This document shows, piece by piece, positions 36,149 through 47,755 of a DNA stretch of 64,000 bases. The stretch is taken from the NCBI GenBank assembly GCA_021234155.1, contig JAJEKV010000039.1:10057077-10121076 (forward strand), given 5' to 3'. Positions within the stretch are counted from its first letter, which is position 1, and each line of letters starts with the position of its first letter. Under the pieces are notes generated by a model, which was not told where the DNA came from, made no database searches, and was given only the letters and a program-made list of their open reading frames with translations. Both the position numbers and the translations under genes were made by a program. The stretch comes from Isoetes taiwanensis. Taxonomy: Eukaryota; Streptophyta; Lycopodiopsida; Isoetales; Isoetaceae.

Positions 36149-37029
36149 CTTTGAAAAAATATTTAATACAAAAAACAGTATGGTCCACCCTCAGCAAATA
36201 TAGAGAAATTTAATCATGATCGTAGGATTTTGCCTCTCGTAAAAGATCAGTGGCCAAGAAACAGTGCACTCTATAAATACTTTTTAGTACACATAGATGG
36301 ATAATGCGACCAAATCATAGAAAACCCTTAGTAAAAAGCGTACAAAAACATAAAAAAAAAAAACCTTTTAAAATCCTGTTATTGTGCTATATATTGAAAG
36401 GAAAATTAGATCAAACATTCCAACTTGAAAGAAAATGTGATTAAACAAATATTTTTTAGTACAGGCTGGTTTAATCTCAACGCCATGTATCACGCGTGAT
36501 TAATCTCAGCCCAGATTTTTTTCACGACCATGTCTGATATAGGTTTAGGAATAATATCTTAGCCATAGATTTTTCTTTTTCACCTTGACATACCAAAGTA
36601 GCACATGGTGGAAGGAAATCCTTATTCTATTCTTAACGGGATTTTGGATTTGTTTAATTCTTGGATTAGCACCATTTGGAATAATGGACGCATTATGGAC
36701 GAGGCATTCATATTTGCATTTGCCACATATTTGCCATATATTCTTCCTATTTGGGCATGATTTTGAATTTGACTTTTATGAGTAGAGGATCTCTTCCCGG
36801 TGCTAAATGCATGCACGCGGTTCGATTATGGTAGAATTCGGGCAGATTTAGGGTTAAAGGCAGCAACGCTAAAACACCGACAAATAGAAAGAGAAATTAG
36901 TTTAGAAGAATCTTTTGAATTTTGTTCCATCCAACATGGTTTTGGATTTGAACAAATGGCTCGTGATTGATCATGATTCCTGCTAAGGTTAACACAATAA
37001 TTATTAGTGTTGCTAGCAAGGGCTAGAGA
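36149..37029. other. No gene recognised
   Basis: AT-rich. It should contain upstream parts of the acidic minus-strand gene if that gene is complete, but no exon could be supported. Confidence 0.35.
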
Positions 37030-38618
37030 ACATTGTGGTGCCGCCATGTGTCCCTCCAATCTTGCAAGCTAGTAATTGGGTCTTCATTCGTACTTTGTAG
37101 CACTCATGTGTATACAGCATCTGCGATGTTAGCTCCTGAGGGTAAGATACAGGCTTTGGATAAGATTGTTCGAAATTTTGTGTGGGGCGGGGATGATGAA
37201 GGGGCGGTTGTTAAAGTGGCTTGGTGGAAGTGTCTCCCCCCCCGGGAGGATGGGGGCTTGGCCATTCTGGATTTGGCACTGCATAGTAAGGTGTTGGTCT
37301 CCAAGTTTGTTTGGAGCATTCTGCAGGATGGAGCATCTTCTCCTTCCTTCCTTCCTCCTGGTGCAGAGCTGTTGTTGCAGTCTCTTCGCCATTGTGTGGC
37401 ATTTGGGAAGCCGTCTGTGCATGTGGAGTTGCCCTAGGCACTGTTGTATGGTCTCCGGCCTTTCCCACATGCATCCCCTTTTCTCACGGGGGTATTGCGG
37501 GCTTGGGATCATGCGCGTGTGCTCTTCCGCCTAGATTATGCCTGGGTTTATCACCACTCTTCTCCCTTTCTTGTGGGTTCCTCTACCCCTAGCAAGACTT
37601 GCCTTGGGCGCCACCAGGTGCATGCACCTGGACGTAGGCCTTGGAGGCGCGTTGGGCCGCGGCTCACCTTGGAGGATTGGTATTGGGGTGGTCGGCTAGC
37701 CTTCGTGGGAGTTCTTTTTCGGGCTACCGCTTCGCTGGCGGCAGTGGCCAGGGCTATCCGGGAACAAGTGGCGGGGAGTATTACGCTACACATACCTATA
37801 GTCCCTCGGGATGATGTGGTGGTGCAGGTTTGGAAGGTTCATCCGATGTTGTGTCTTCTTGTTTTGTGCGGTCTTGTTACCGGTAGCCGGCTATTCATGA
37901 CACCGCCCCTTCGTGCAAGTGGTCTCGCAGCTTCAGGGTTCTCGATGGCTTCGGTTTGGACGTGGACATGGAGCTTCACTTCCCTCACGAAGGTTAGGGG
38001 TACCGGGCGTGGTGGTGCACCGTATCGTGGTGAATGCCCTTGTGAGTCGATTTTAGGCGGGTATGAGCCCCTCTCGCCCTTGTTGTGGCCTTCATCATTG
38101 AGACTGTGGAGGATTGTCCGATTTTTATGCCCTCCCTCACTTGCTGTCAGCCGGGATTGGGTTAGGGCTGCATTTTGTGAGATTGATTAGCGGCCATTCT
38201 TCGCTTCATGTGTATCCCGGTGCTTGGCGCTCTTTGCAAAGCAAGCCTTGCATCCCGTGGCGTGGTTTGGTTGGTGTGGCTGATTTGGAAGCGGCGGTTG
38301 TGGATCTTCGGGGAGATTCAGCAGCCCTGCTGACCTCTCGATTCCTCGACTTCGGGTACAAGCTATCTCAAAGCTTTTCTGGTGTTCGGGGATTAGTAGA
38401 GCGGAAGTTTGCCATTTTGGCGGGACTTCTTGGGTGTTGTAGATGGTGATGGTCGGTTTGTATCGCAAAGAGAGTTGCGCTTTTTCTGTGAGTTTGTTGT
38501 GGAGTGTCGAGGTATCGCTGTCTCTTTGGGGCAGTTCTCCTTCCTCCTCACTTGCTTTGTAACATTACCATTCTTTTAATACATTGATAACACAGTTCTT
38601 CAAAAAAAAAAAAAAAAA
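37030..38618 (+). mobile_element. 5'-truncated LINE, ORF2 C-terminal part, with poly(A)
   Basis: The frame from 37130 reads DKIVRNFVWGGDDEG, VAWWKCLPPREDGGLAILDL and LHSKVLVSKFVWSIL, the conserved block downstream of RT in plant LINEs. A GC-rich tail of the ORF follows to about 38450 in shifted frames. The element ends with an 18-nt A run (38601-38618) after ttttaatacattgataacacagttcttc. The neighbouring sequence is much poorer in GC. Confidence 0.8.
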
Positions 38619-39403
38619 AATGGCATGAAGGGGAATTGTTATATTATCATGCCATATTATACTTGTTGCAAAATTATGAGGCACATGGATTAAAGGCGGT
38701 GGATCTATCTATATAAAAAAACAGAAGGGGAACACAGAGGAGTGCAGACGCGGGCAGACAATTGTGCAAGCCTGGTTGTTTTTTTGTGCAGGTGAGTTCA
38801 ACGGAGCTTTGTTGAAGTGGTTACAATGGGCCGGACAATGGGCCGGAAGGGTTTGCAAACTGCCGAAATTCGTTAAAGGAGGGGAAGCTGCAGTGGTTAC
38901 AGTTGGCCGGAACAAGCTTGCAGACTGTCGAAATTTGTAAAGGAGGGCAAGCAGCTAAGAATCAATTCCGAAGTACAGACTGCAATTCGGTTTTTGATTG
39001 ATGGGTTGTATAAGCAATTGAAATTAAAAAGAGTTTAAACTCTAGAAAAGCTGGATCCAGCTGCAGGTTCCACAGCATTAAACGGTTTTGTTCTTGATTA
39101 CTGTCAGCAAAGGCAGGGGATACAGTTTTGTATCTGTTGAAACAGAGAAGTTTGATTGAAGGAGAAAGCTTAGCTCTACTTGGTAATAATCTTGACTGCC
39201 CTTAGTATTAGCTTTCTGTAAAAATCTTGTTTTCGTTGCTGCATAAACTAACAAAAACATGATCAAATTTGAGCCCCAAAGCAAGGAAACATTGGAGGAT
39301 TCTGGCCATGAATTTGAATAGCAATCAGGGGAGATTCTTCAAGAATTAAGACTATCCTACACCAACATAAACTATTCACAACTGAAGAAGCATATGCCAG
39401 ATT
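38619..39403. other. No gene recognised; one imperfect tandem repeat
   Basis: Two imperfect units (38816-38891 and 38892-38952) of gtggttaca-ggccgga...gccgaaatt...aaaggagg-gaagc. Otherwise nothing is recognised. Confidence 0.5.
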
Positions 39404-39504
39404 TTATAAGCCAAACTTAGGTCCATGAACAGTGCCTGATGGACAAGGCGGAGTGGCATGACCCACTCCCCCTGGTCCATACCGTTGTTACCTTGATCAT
39501 AATC
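39404..39504 (-). CDS. Possible terminal exon of a small secreted-type protein
   Basis: After acceptor gttgcag (39505-39506) the minus strand reads DYDQGNNGMDQG, and in the next frame GGVGHATPPCPSGTVHGP, ending FGL and TAA (39404-39406). The two frames join if the G run at 39459-39463 is one base longer. The Gly/Pro-rich GVGH end recalls plant signalling-peptide tails but no family is claimed. Upstream exons were not found. Confidence 0.35.
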
Positions 39505-40369
39505 CTGCAACCACAACCACAATATTCAAAAACCTGGAAGCAATTACATGAAGGTCTTAGATTAGTTTAGAGACTCTTTAGTCCACAAATCCAATAAAGC
39601 AAAGTTCAACTTTGCACCAAGCTTTGCACAAACAACCTTTCCTATTTAACTTAAACCAATCAAGATAAAAAGGAAAAGGAAAAAAAAGAGGTGTTCCTAG
39701 CAAACAAAATAGAAGTGTCCACTCACGAATATCTTTCCCATATTTTTTATGGTTCAAGGATGTTACGTACCCTTTGAGATTTTAAAATGCTGGTTTGGCT
39801 AAGTGATACGTGGCTAAGTTTGGCTAAGTGGATTCATGGTTTGACTATAGAAACACAATCAATTCTTACTGCATTTGTGCAATTATGAGCATCCTAAAAG
39901 TGGAAAAAATAAATACTTTTCTACTACATATATCTTAGTTCTTTTCCAAGAGTTCGCCATGGTATTTACTATATAGAAGAAAATTAGCCATTGTTAGGTA
40001 ACCTCTAAATTGTATAATTTGCCCTCTATATTATACTTATACCCTTAAGAATTTCCATGATTGTATTCTATGATCTGCCGGTTGTAGAATACACAGACCC
40101 AGTGGATCATGAAGAAATTAGCCAGCTGCCCTGGAGTAGTGCTTCTACATGAAGTAGTTAAAGATCATCTTCTTCCAGAACCTAATAAAACAAATTGCTT
40201 AAAGCATCGCTTGCAATATCTGTAATTTGCATGTGTTAATCAATGTCGTCCATGTCATGCTATCAGTTGCTATGTTATCCCGAAGAAGATACTCTACCTC
40301 ACTGAAGCATGTTGTTCATGTCATTTTATCAGTTGCTGACATGAAGATGATATGAGGATGATATAAGGA
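39505..40369. other. No gene recognised
   Basis: AT-rich sequence with no supported feature. Confidence 0.4.
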
Positions 40370-40800
40370 CCACCTTAGTGTTAGCCAGGTTGATGCACAT
40401 GTCAGCCGCCTGGTGGAATGTGTCCAAGGCGTTGAGATGGCACTACATGTCTGTCAGAGTGTAAACTAGGAGGTCCACATTATCAGCATATATCAGCTGT
40501 CTGGCAATCTGGCGCAGGAGATAAGCTCCGTCGCCACCATATTCAGCAAGCTAACTCTCCAACTGATCAATGTGCAACCCAGATGATGTAGGAGAGAGAG
40601 GGCATCCTTGACGGACCACGATACTACTAGCAAATAGCTGGTTTGTCAGCTGCAGCCTGCTTGAACATGTCTCGTATAGCCTGCACACTGTATTATGCAA
40701 ATTTGCAGGGACATTCAGCTATTGCAATCTTACATCCAGCTGTTGCAATCCAGCCTTTGCAAAGTCCACAAAAGCCTTCATACAGATCCTGCCGGCACAT
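40370..40800 (-). mobile_element. LINE reverse-transcriptase fragment (minus)
   Basis: Minus strand reads KAFVDFAKAG, LHNTVCRLYETCSSRLQL, VVRQGCPLSPTSSGLHIDQL and LIYADNVDLLVYTLTD, i.e. RT blocks including the YADD-type site (here YADN). It is closely related to 34850-35460 (VRLYGTCSS, QRCPLSPT, YIDQLE). Stops break the frame. It is in opposite orientation to the other copy. Confidence 0.7.
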
Positions 40801-41358
40801 ACATATATCATCCCCAAGAAATTATATAGTTGTTTCTCCAATGCTCTATGTTTGTTGCATACAACTGCTAAAGAGAGTATTGCACTGTGTCGTCCACACC
40901 CCCCAACACATTGTTGCTAAAGCCTGGCAATGCCGGACGCCGCAACTAGTTCATATAGAATTCAAATGCGTAGCAAATATAGCATTGAAATTATTATGGC
41001 ATTTCCAAACAACTTAATTGCTTAAGTGGTGACCATTATCTAAATAATTCAAATGCTTGGGAATACTATATTTTCAAATATTCTATGTATTCAACAAAGT
41101 CGATAGTTCAACGTCATGCAAGGAAATATCCTGAAAAGAATTATTTAGGTAAATACAAATGGGGTTTGATGGAATTCTAAAAACTATTCGACATTTTGTA
41201 ACTCCTCAAAACAATGTCAAGACCATAGGTCAAAAGCTTAGATGGGATATAATAGAAGAAAAAACTTGGTTCCAATTTATGATTTATCTAATAGTAAACA
41301 ACTTATAAAGACGAGGGCCACATAAACTTGATTAACTTGGGCTTTGCCAATATTTTTC

Positions 41359-41489
41359 CTATAAAATCTGCTTTAATTCAGCTATATCAGAATAACAGCT
41401 ATATTCTGGACGATCAAACAACTGCCATTTCCCATTAGAAGGACAATACACGATGTACATATGATGGTGACCCTTGAGATCAGTAACTA
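41359..41489 (-). pseudogene. 3' part of F-box gene, left of the copia element
   Basis: The minus strand encodes VTDLKGHHHMYIVYCPSN and GKWQLFDRPEYSCYSDIAEL, ending with TAG at 41359-41361. It continues the kelch-like C-terminal region of the F-box gene at 51301-52314 from the other side of the retrotransposon. Confidence 0.65.
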
Positions 41490-41492
41490 TAA

Positions 41493-42221
41493 TGAAGGTT
41501 TATCAGCTTATAAGTCATCATTTGAGGATCTATGTTCAAAGGTAAATCTATAAGGTGTTGAGCAAGGGTTTAAGGATTTAAAGCATATTCATGATATATT
41601 GAGCTATGGGTACACGAGCATTGGATATAGAATGAAATACTATTATTTCATTCAATGGTTTGAAAAGGTTCACATTATAACAATGGTTCGAATTACAATG
41701 GTTCAAATAACTGAAAAACGGCTTCATGTATGTGGGATAAATGAAAGAGATGAAAGACCCAAAGTAGAAACTTGATCTGGCACGAAACCGCCGGAATTCT
41801 TAAGATATATAGATAAATTTGTTTAACAAATGTGTAAACGGTATTGCAGTGCAACTGGAGCAGTGAAGAAGACGAGATCCGGCAGCAAATAGGCCGGTCA
41901 ATGCTTGCACAGTAATTTGGTCAATGCCCGAACTACAGTAACTTTGCTACAGTGAATTTGTATTATTTCAATGGTCATTGATGTTCTAAATCATTTTATT
42001 ATCATGAGGGCATGCTATCATTGAACTATATAGAATGAGTGACCATATTGTGGCTTCTCTATAAGTTCATGATTGAAGGAAATATTTCATGTTGTTGGAG
42101 ATTGAGTGAAATATAGTGATGCCTAAGTTATATGCAAATTAGAGTCTAGACTAAAACAAAATCTTACTAGACATTGGGAAAGTTGTTGTTCAAGTTATTT
42201 TGAATCACTAAATATTCTTCA
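41493..42221 (+). repeat. 5' LTR of the copia element
   Basis: Begins TGAAGGTTTATC and ends TTCTTCA, 729 bp, same length as the 3' LTR. Directly followed by the primer-binding site. Confidence 0.93.
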
Positions 42222-42222
42222 T

Positions 42223-42235
42223 TGATATCAGAGCT
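42223..42235 (+). promoter_or_regulatory. Primer-binding site of the copia element
   Basis: TTGATATCAGAGCT right after the LTR differs by one base from the TGGTATCAGAGC initiator-Met-tRNA-type site. Confidence 0.8.
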
Positions 42236-42240
42236 ACAAT

Positions 42241-42862
42241 ATGTCTAGTAGATTTGCTGCAAGTTTGCTGAACACCATTGATGTGTGTAAGGGCGGTCCT
42301 GGGTTTCAGGTTTGGAAGGACGCCATTAAATATATATTAGAGATGGAAGACCTATGGGATCTGGTAGATCCAAATGGGACTATGACTGCTGGAGCAGGGA
42401 TGCTGCTCAGATCAGACTCTACAGGGTCTGCTGCTGGTACTGTGGCTCAGTCCACAGCAGGTAGTGCAGGTGTGACAGGAGGAGGAGCCAATGGCTCTAG
42501 TGGAGGGAAGTCTTTGCAAGTCAAGGCCAAAGAAGCTCAAGGGATTATATCATGCAAGGTAAGTCCCTCTATTCGTCTTAAACTTAGATCTCTTGGACCT
42601 AGAGAAATGTGGAAGTTTCTATTGAAACATTATGAGGAAAAAACTTCCTTACAAATAGACCTGCTTGAAAATGAATTGAGGAGTTTGAAATTAAGAGAGG
42701 ATGAAGACGTGGAAGAATTCTTCAGTAAATTTGATAACTTAATTGTTGATCTGGATGGTGCTGGAGTTGCAATTTCAGAAAGAAGTCAGGTCTTGCAAAT
42801 ATCTAGAGCTATAGGTGACAATGAGACCTTAGCTTTATTTATAAGAAATTCATGTAAATCTA
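42241..42862 (+). CDS. copia gag, N-terminal part (truncated by LINE)
   Basis: ATG at 42241 soon after the primer site. It encodes a copia-type gag: WKDAIKYILEMEDLWDLV near the start, a Gly/Ser-rich insert, then KFLLKHYEEKTSLQIDLLEN and EDVEEFFSKFDNLIVDLDG. The gag frame ends where the GGAA microsatellite and nested LINE begin. The rest of gag resumes at about 47110. Confidence 0.85.
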
Positions 42863-42916
42863 GGAAGGAAGGAAGGAAGGAAGGAAGGAAGGAAGGAAGG
42901 AAGGAAGGAAGGAAGG
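42863..42916. repeat. (GGAA)n microsatellite, 3' tail of the nested LINE
   Basis: About 13 GGAA units between gag sequence and the LINE 3' UTR. On the LINE strand it reads (TTCC)n and follows ataccttcc, the expected position for a microsatellite-type LINE tail. Confidence 0.9.
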
Positions 42917-45900
42917 TATTTTTATCGTCCACGGAGATCAATCGGTCTATGGGACCCAATACAAAAGCGCAGCAAGTGGATTACTACCCGGATTAAAAAA
43001 CCCCTGCCCCGAAGGGTTTTCGAGGGAAAACCGCGGGCAAAGAATCACCTGTTCCAATATACAAAATGCAAAACACACAAATATATACACTCATGCATCA
43101 AGACCGTGAAGCGCCCGATCACACGGGCAGCCAGCGGAGGCAAAGGTGAGCTCGCAGATCAAATCTCCCGAATGTACGACCCCGTGAGCACGATCGACGG
43201 CGGTGTGTTCATCAGCAAATGTAGGGGCAAGTCCTACCGCATTAAGGAGCCGATCCGCCCCCGACCGACCGAATCGTCGGGCAACTCGAAAGTGTGAGAC
43301 TCATCCTCAATGGCACCCGCTTGACAAAGATCGACAGAGTTCGTCCCCGGCGGGCTCCCAATCCACCCGCCCGCCTCGACGCGAAGATGGTGGGCACCCG
43401 CGGCGAATGGAGGCAATGAGTCTCGGCGCTTTTAAGGGGGTACTGTGGGGAACGCAGGTAGAGTCAAGGGCCCCGCTAACACGGGGTTGATGTGCTCCTT
43501 GTAATGGGCCGCTTTTGACCTGCTCTAGGGCGCCGAGGTCCCGTGAGCTTGCCAAGGAAGCAAGCGCCCGTACTCCCCGCCAGCCGCCACGATCGGCCTC
43601 TCAGGTCCACCTGCAGACGCACTGCTCTCCCGTGACGCTCCATCCGGGCGAACCATCGATCTCTCTTACCCCTCCAACGGGCCCTCGAGCCGCTGGGCCC
43701 ATTGCCCAGCCGTAAGCCAAAAAAGCGGAGCCGAAAGCATCACCCATATTAACCACTTTTCGAAAATAGACGATGTGTCTATCAAAGGGCTGCTCACTGA
43801 AGCGGCAAGAATCCGGTTGCCCCGCAGCGTGGACCGATAGGGGGACTGAAGGTTTCACCCAAGTGCCCGTGCGGTAAAAATGCCTTCTCGCTTTTGCTCC
43901 AAGTCATTCCAGTGTCGCCAAAGAGACGACCGCCCCAAACCTTGACCCCGCATGTAAGGGACAGTTCGACCCACTGCCCAAAACAGATGTAACCGATGGC
44001 CCCAATCATAGAGCTCGCCACGGGTGATTTGTTCTCAAGCATGGCATAAAGCTTTTAGTCGGCCGCCACCCATAGCCGGATAGACGCCCCCAACAGAGCG
44101 AGGAGGGGAACTCCACCCCTAGGTACTTGTAGGTGGGCGTGACCTCCACAGGCTGTCCCCGATATGTGAGTGCAGGAGGCATGGGGTGGCATGAAGAGGA
44201 TATGAGAACCACCCCGGTCTTGGCCGATTCACGCCAGCATGTCCAGAGCCCCCATTGCACGTGTCTAGGGCATCCGTGATGAGACCGCATAGCTTCGGGT
44301 GTGGGCCGGAAGGTCAACATCGCCCGCATAGATGAGCCGGGCGGATGACCGGGTGCAAAAGGCTGTGATGCCACCCCCATGCTCAAGAAGCCGTGGCTCT
44401 AACCGATCAATATAGAGGCCAAAAGTGTTGGTGAGAGGGGCAGCCCCGCCGGACCCTCGATACTACGGGTGAATGCTAGGTCCGCCGGCCGCGATCCCGC
44501 CAAAACAACTCTCATACAGCCCAGTATATGGCATTCTCGCACAGTGCAGCGGCAGCCCCAGATTGACGCAGCTCTAGCCCATAGCTTTTCCCCCGGTCCA
44601 CAAAGCAATACAAGTCCCCGCCGATGGTTCCGGCCGTCTTCAATCGCGCCCGCAGTAAAGATATGGTCAATCGCTGAGTGGCTGGTCTAAAGCCCGCTTG
44701 TATGAGGGCTCGCGACATCGCCGCCTTCGCCCAAGCCGGGTCAATCGGCCGCCGAGAATGCCGCCCAACAGTTTGGCAAATACCGAATCAACCATGATCG
44801 TCCGGCATTGGCCGACAAAGGTGGGTCGCCCGCTTTGTGAATGGGGACAACCCCCGCTTGTGGTCCATTGTCGAGGGAAACCTTCCCGCAATGCTCTATT
44901 GAACGTGGTAGTGAGGATCGCACCGTTGCCCCGCCCATTTGAGTAACTCGGCCCGCATACCATCGAGGTCACCGCCTTCCCATTAGCCCCAAGGTGTGCC
45001 CTCCATAACATCCTCCCTTATGAACCAATGGGGGGCCATCCCTGCGGGGGTATGGGCGCACGCTGCCCCCTCGGTGGGTCATAGAGCCGCCGCAAGTACC
45101 GCTCCCACCGCATGGGTGTGATGTCCCCGTAGGCCGGGCTGGCCTTCAAGCACTCCCGTGCTAAAAGGTGTTGTTCGAGGATGAGTGTCCAACAGTCAAC
45201 ATCTCCCCTCGATGTCGCAAGGTACCGCCACTTTGTCTCCTTCCGTGATGGGTGCGGTGCATCGTAGTGGCCTCGCAAGCGGTACCGGATCCGTAATGTG
45301 AGCGAGCCGCACTTTCGTTCTTTACACCGCGATCAAACCATCGGTTACGCTGAAATGTTGTTGCCCCCGAGCCGCGACGGGAGGGGGAGGGGAGAGTCCG
45401 CCAAAGCACCTGTCCGCCGTGATCCCATACTAGCGAAGTCAACCGGGTCCGCTCGCCGCTTCTAGTGTGGGGGTCCGCAGAATTGCCGGGCAGGGCGCCC
45501 ATGAGCATCTCGGGGCCGTAGTCCTCTCGCCAAGCCATAATCTAGTCACAACGGAGGATGGCGTAGAGGCTGGCATAGTGGGGGTTCCGGGCGCTTGCCA
45601 AACCATGTCCAAATAAAGTGGGAGGTGATCTCGAGTCGACCTCCTCATCATCCCGATCGGTTTGTGCCCACCCGGAAACGATCGATGAGATGCATATCTT
45701 GCGCCATCTGAGCACATAGTCCACCACACTAGACCCTCCCCCGATTGTCTTGTTCTGCGATGTGCACTTTGGCGAAGCGGGCCACTATGACAGGCCATTG
45801 CAAATTATCAAGTCAAAAATACCACATAGCAGAGCAACTGTCGCCAAAGCGAAAGTGACCTAGCCGCCATCCGATCCTCGCGGGTAGGTTGCTCGGCGGG

Positions 45901-47110
45901 ACGAAGGCGTGGGACATCGCCGTGAGGGGTCAAGTCTCATGGGCTGCTCTACTCCTCGCCCCGCATTGAAATCCCCAAGAAGGACGAACCCTACCCAACC
46001 GCCAGGCCGGGCCAGATGTCATCATATAGATCGACATAAGGGTCCATCCTATCCGCATCGAGTGGCTCGCGATAGAAGGTGCTCTCTGTGTGAGGGAAAT
46101 AATAGGCGGCCAGAAAAAGAGGGTTGCCACTGGTATTAAGCACACGAACCCACAACAATCGGTTGAGTCTGTATGTCTTCACGAGGCTAACCGAATGTGC
46201 CAAGGTTGTCCGGTAGTAGCAAGCAACCCCACCATGACCCCTCGTCCCCGCATTGTGTATTGAAGACCGAGAAATGTTGGTAACCCGGCAGATCGTAGCT
46301 CAGGCTCAAAGATGCTCCCATGTCTCCATGAGAAAGATGAGATCCATATCGGCTGCCACGGAGTTGAGACTGTCCCCCTTCTGCCAAGGGAAGCCTCGAC
46401 AATTCCATGAGACCACCCAAAGGCACAATTCCTATTTGTCGCCAGAGTCGCGGGTATGCATGTACCGAGTCATGGGAAGGACGGGAAGCAGAGGCTGAGT
46501 GAGAAGTAGATGGAGCGGAGGCAGCATGTGGCTGAGAGGGCATGGGTTATGAGGGAGCAGGAGTAGGAGCAGGAGAAGGGGGGACCGTGGTAGGAGAAGC
46601 GTAAGGTGGCCACGCTCAATTTCGCGGTTGGGGCTGCAGGTCCGCAGCAGAGTGTGTCGGGCTAAAAAATGTGCATCCCGCCTCTAACCAATCCTTCTAA
46701 GCACCCCCTTGGTGGCTTAATGCCTCTCACCCTCGACAACCTCCCCGCCTCAAGGCCTCCCCGTTGTGCGGGTGTGAGGAGGTCCACGTCCACGGGGATG
46801 TCCCTTCAAAGATCTTGCCCCGGCGCAATATGGCATCACGCGACTCGCAAGATCCGCGAACCGCGAATATGACACGCGGGTCACGACCGGGCGCTGAGCC
46901 CCATGGCGGGCTGCTCGGGAAATGTGAACTGGCCCCGGGAATGTCATCCGATCGAGAATGTGTGTTCGGATGTTGTGGGTGAGACTCTCCCCCTCCTCTT
47001 CTGGCATGCCTCGGACTACCAGATTGTGGCCTCTCCGTCTGCGCTCTTGGAGTTCTGTGGCATGCGGGTCAAAGGTGGGCGAGGGCCGGGGCCTGTGCTG
47101 GGGTGGTGAT
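42863..47110 (-). mobile_element. GC-rich LINE nested in the copia gag (minus)
   Basis: On the minus strand, from 47110 to 42863: an ORF1-like segment (RRRRGHNLVVRGMPEEEGES, about 47050), endonuclease-like pieces (46540-45930), RT pieces (VVPIHKAGDP, CRTIMVDSVFAKLLGGILGG, IQAGFRPATQRL, PTYKYLGVEF between 45000 and 44090), a 3' UTR and a (TTCC)n tail at 42863-42916. Base composition is far richer in GC than the host copia. Frames are badly broken. Its order and tail show a near full-length LINE that jumped into the retrotransposon. Confidence 0.8.
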
Positions 47111-47755
47111 GGTGGTGGAAGAAGCTGAAACCACCTTAAGAACTGAATGGGAACAAAGAAAGATCTTAAGGCAAAGTCAGAATGAGGAAACTCCAAAAGT
47201 CCTGGTTGTCAAAAAGAAAGAAAAAGTTGTGTGCTATAACTGTCATGAGTCGGGGCATTATAAAAATGAGTGTCCTAGGCTTAAGAGGGAGTTTAATTGC
47301 TATACATGTGGAGGGAGGAGGCATGTAGATGTCCAACACCTAAGAACTTTGGTAAATCAAGAGGAAGAAGAGAGCCAAGCAGAGGCAGATTTGGAAGAGG
47401 GAGAGGTCGAGGGCATGAAAAGGCTTATATTGCTCAAGAACAGGAAATTACTTCCAAAGGAGTTGCTGAGGATGAAGATGAAGATGAGGTAAATACTGAA
47501 TTCGCTGTAGTAAATGAAAGTATTGCTACTAATAAATCTGATCACTTGATAGTTGATAGTGGAGCTGAAAGATCAGTAATGCAGTCTACTGAGTTTTTGA
47601 AGAATATATCCACTACAAGTTCCAGAAAAATTCAAGTAGGGAATGGAGCTCTTCAAGAGGTGAAGGGTACTGGTCTATTACAGCTAGAAGATCTCAAGGG
47701 AAATGTTGTGAACATAGAAGATGTTCTGTGTGTGCCAGGAATAATAAAAATTTAA
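47110..47755 (+). CDS. copia gag C-terminal part and protease
   Basis: Resumes after the LINE with a charged segment, then a zinc knuckle, CYNCHESGHYKNEC (about 47233-47272), and a second Cys pair (CYTCGG). A shift near 47325 moves to the frame that carries an Arg/Gly-rich stretch and the protease (IVDSGAERSVM, Asp-Ser-Gly active site, about 47551-47583). The frame closes at 47755, where an A run (47745-47750) separates it from integrase. One extra A would join them. Confidence 0.85.

Noticed and set aside
37104-37793. Several 70-127-codon minus-strand ORFs
   Set aside because: They are antisense to the LINE coding block at 37130-38450. GC-rich LINE sequence gives long antisense frames.
40643-41017. 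124-codon plus-strand ORF
   Set aside because: Most of it is antisense to LINE RT blocks on the minus strand.
42863-42916. GGAA repeat as a regulatory or coding Lys/Glu/Gly repeat of gag
   Set aside because: It sits at the junction of gag and a LINE 3' UTR and is best read as the LINE tail. The repeat residues in the gag frame are an artefact.
43203-46872. Many plus-strand ORFs of 60-95 codons in the GC-rich segment
   Set aside because: They are antisense to the minus-strand LINE, whose ORF1, RT and tail are in order.
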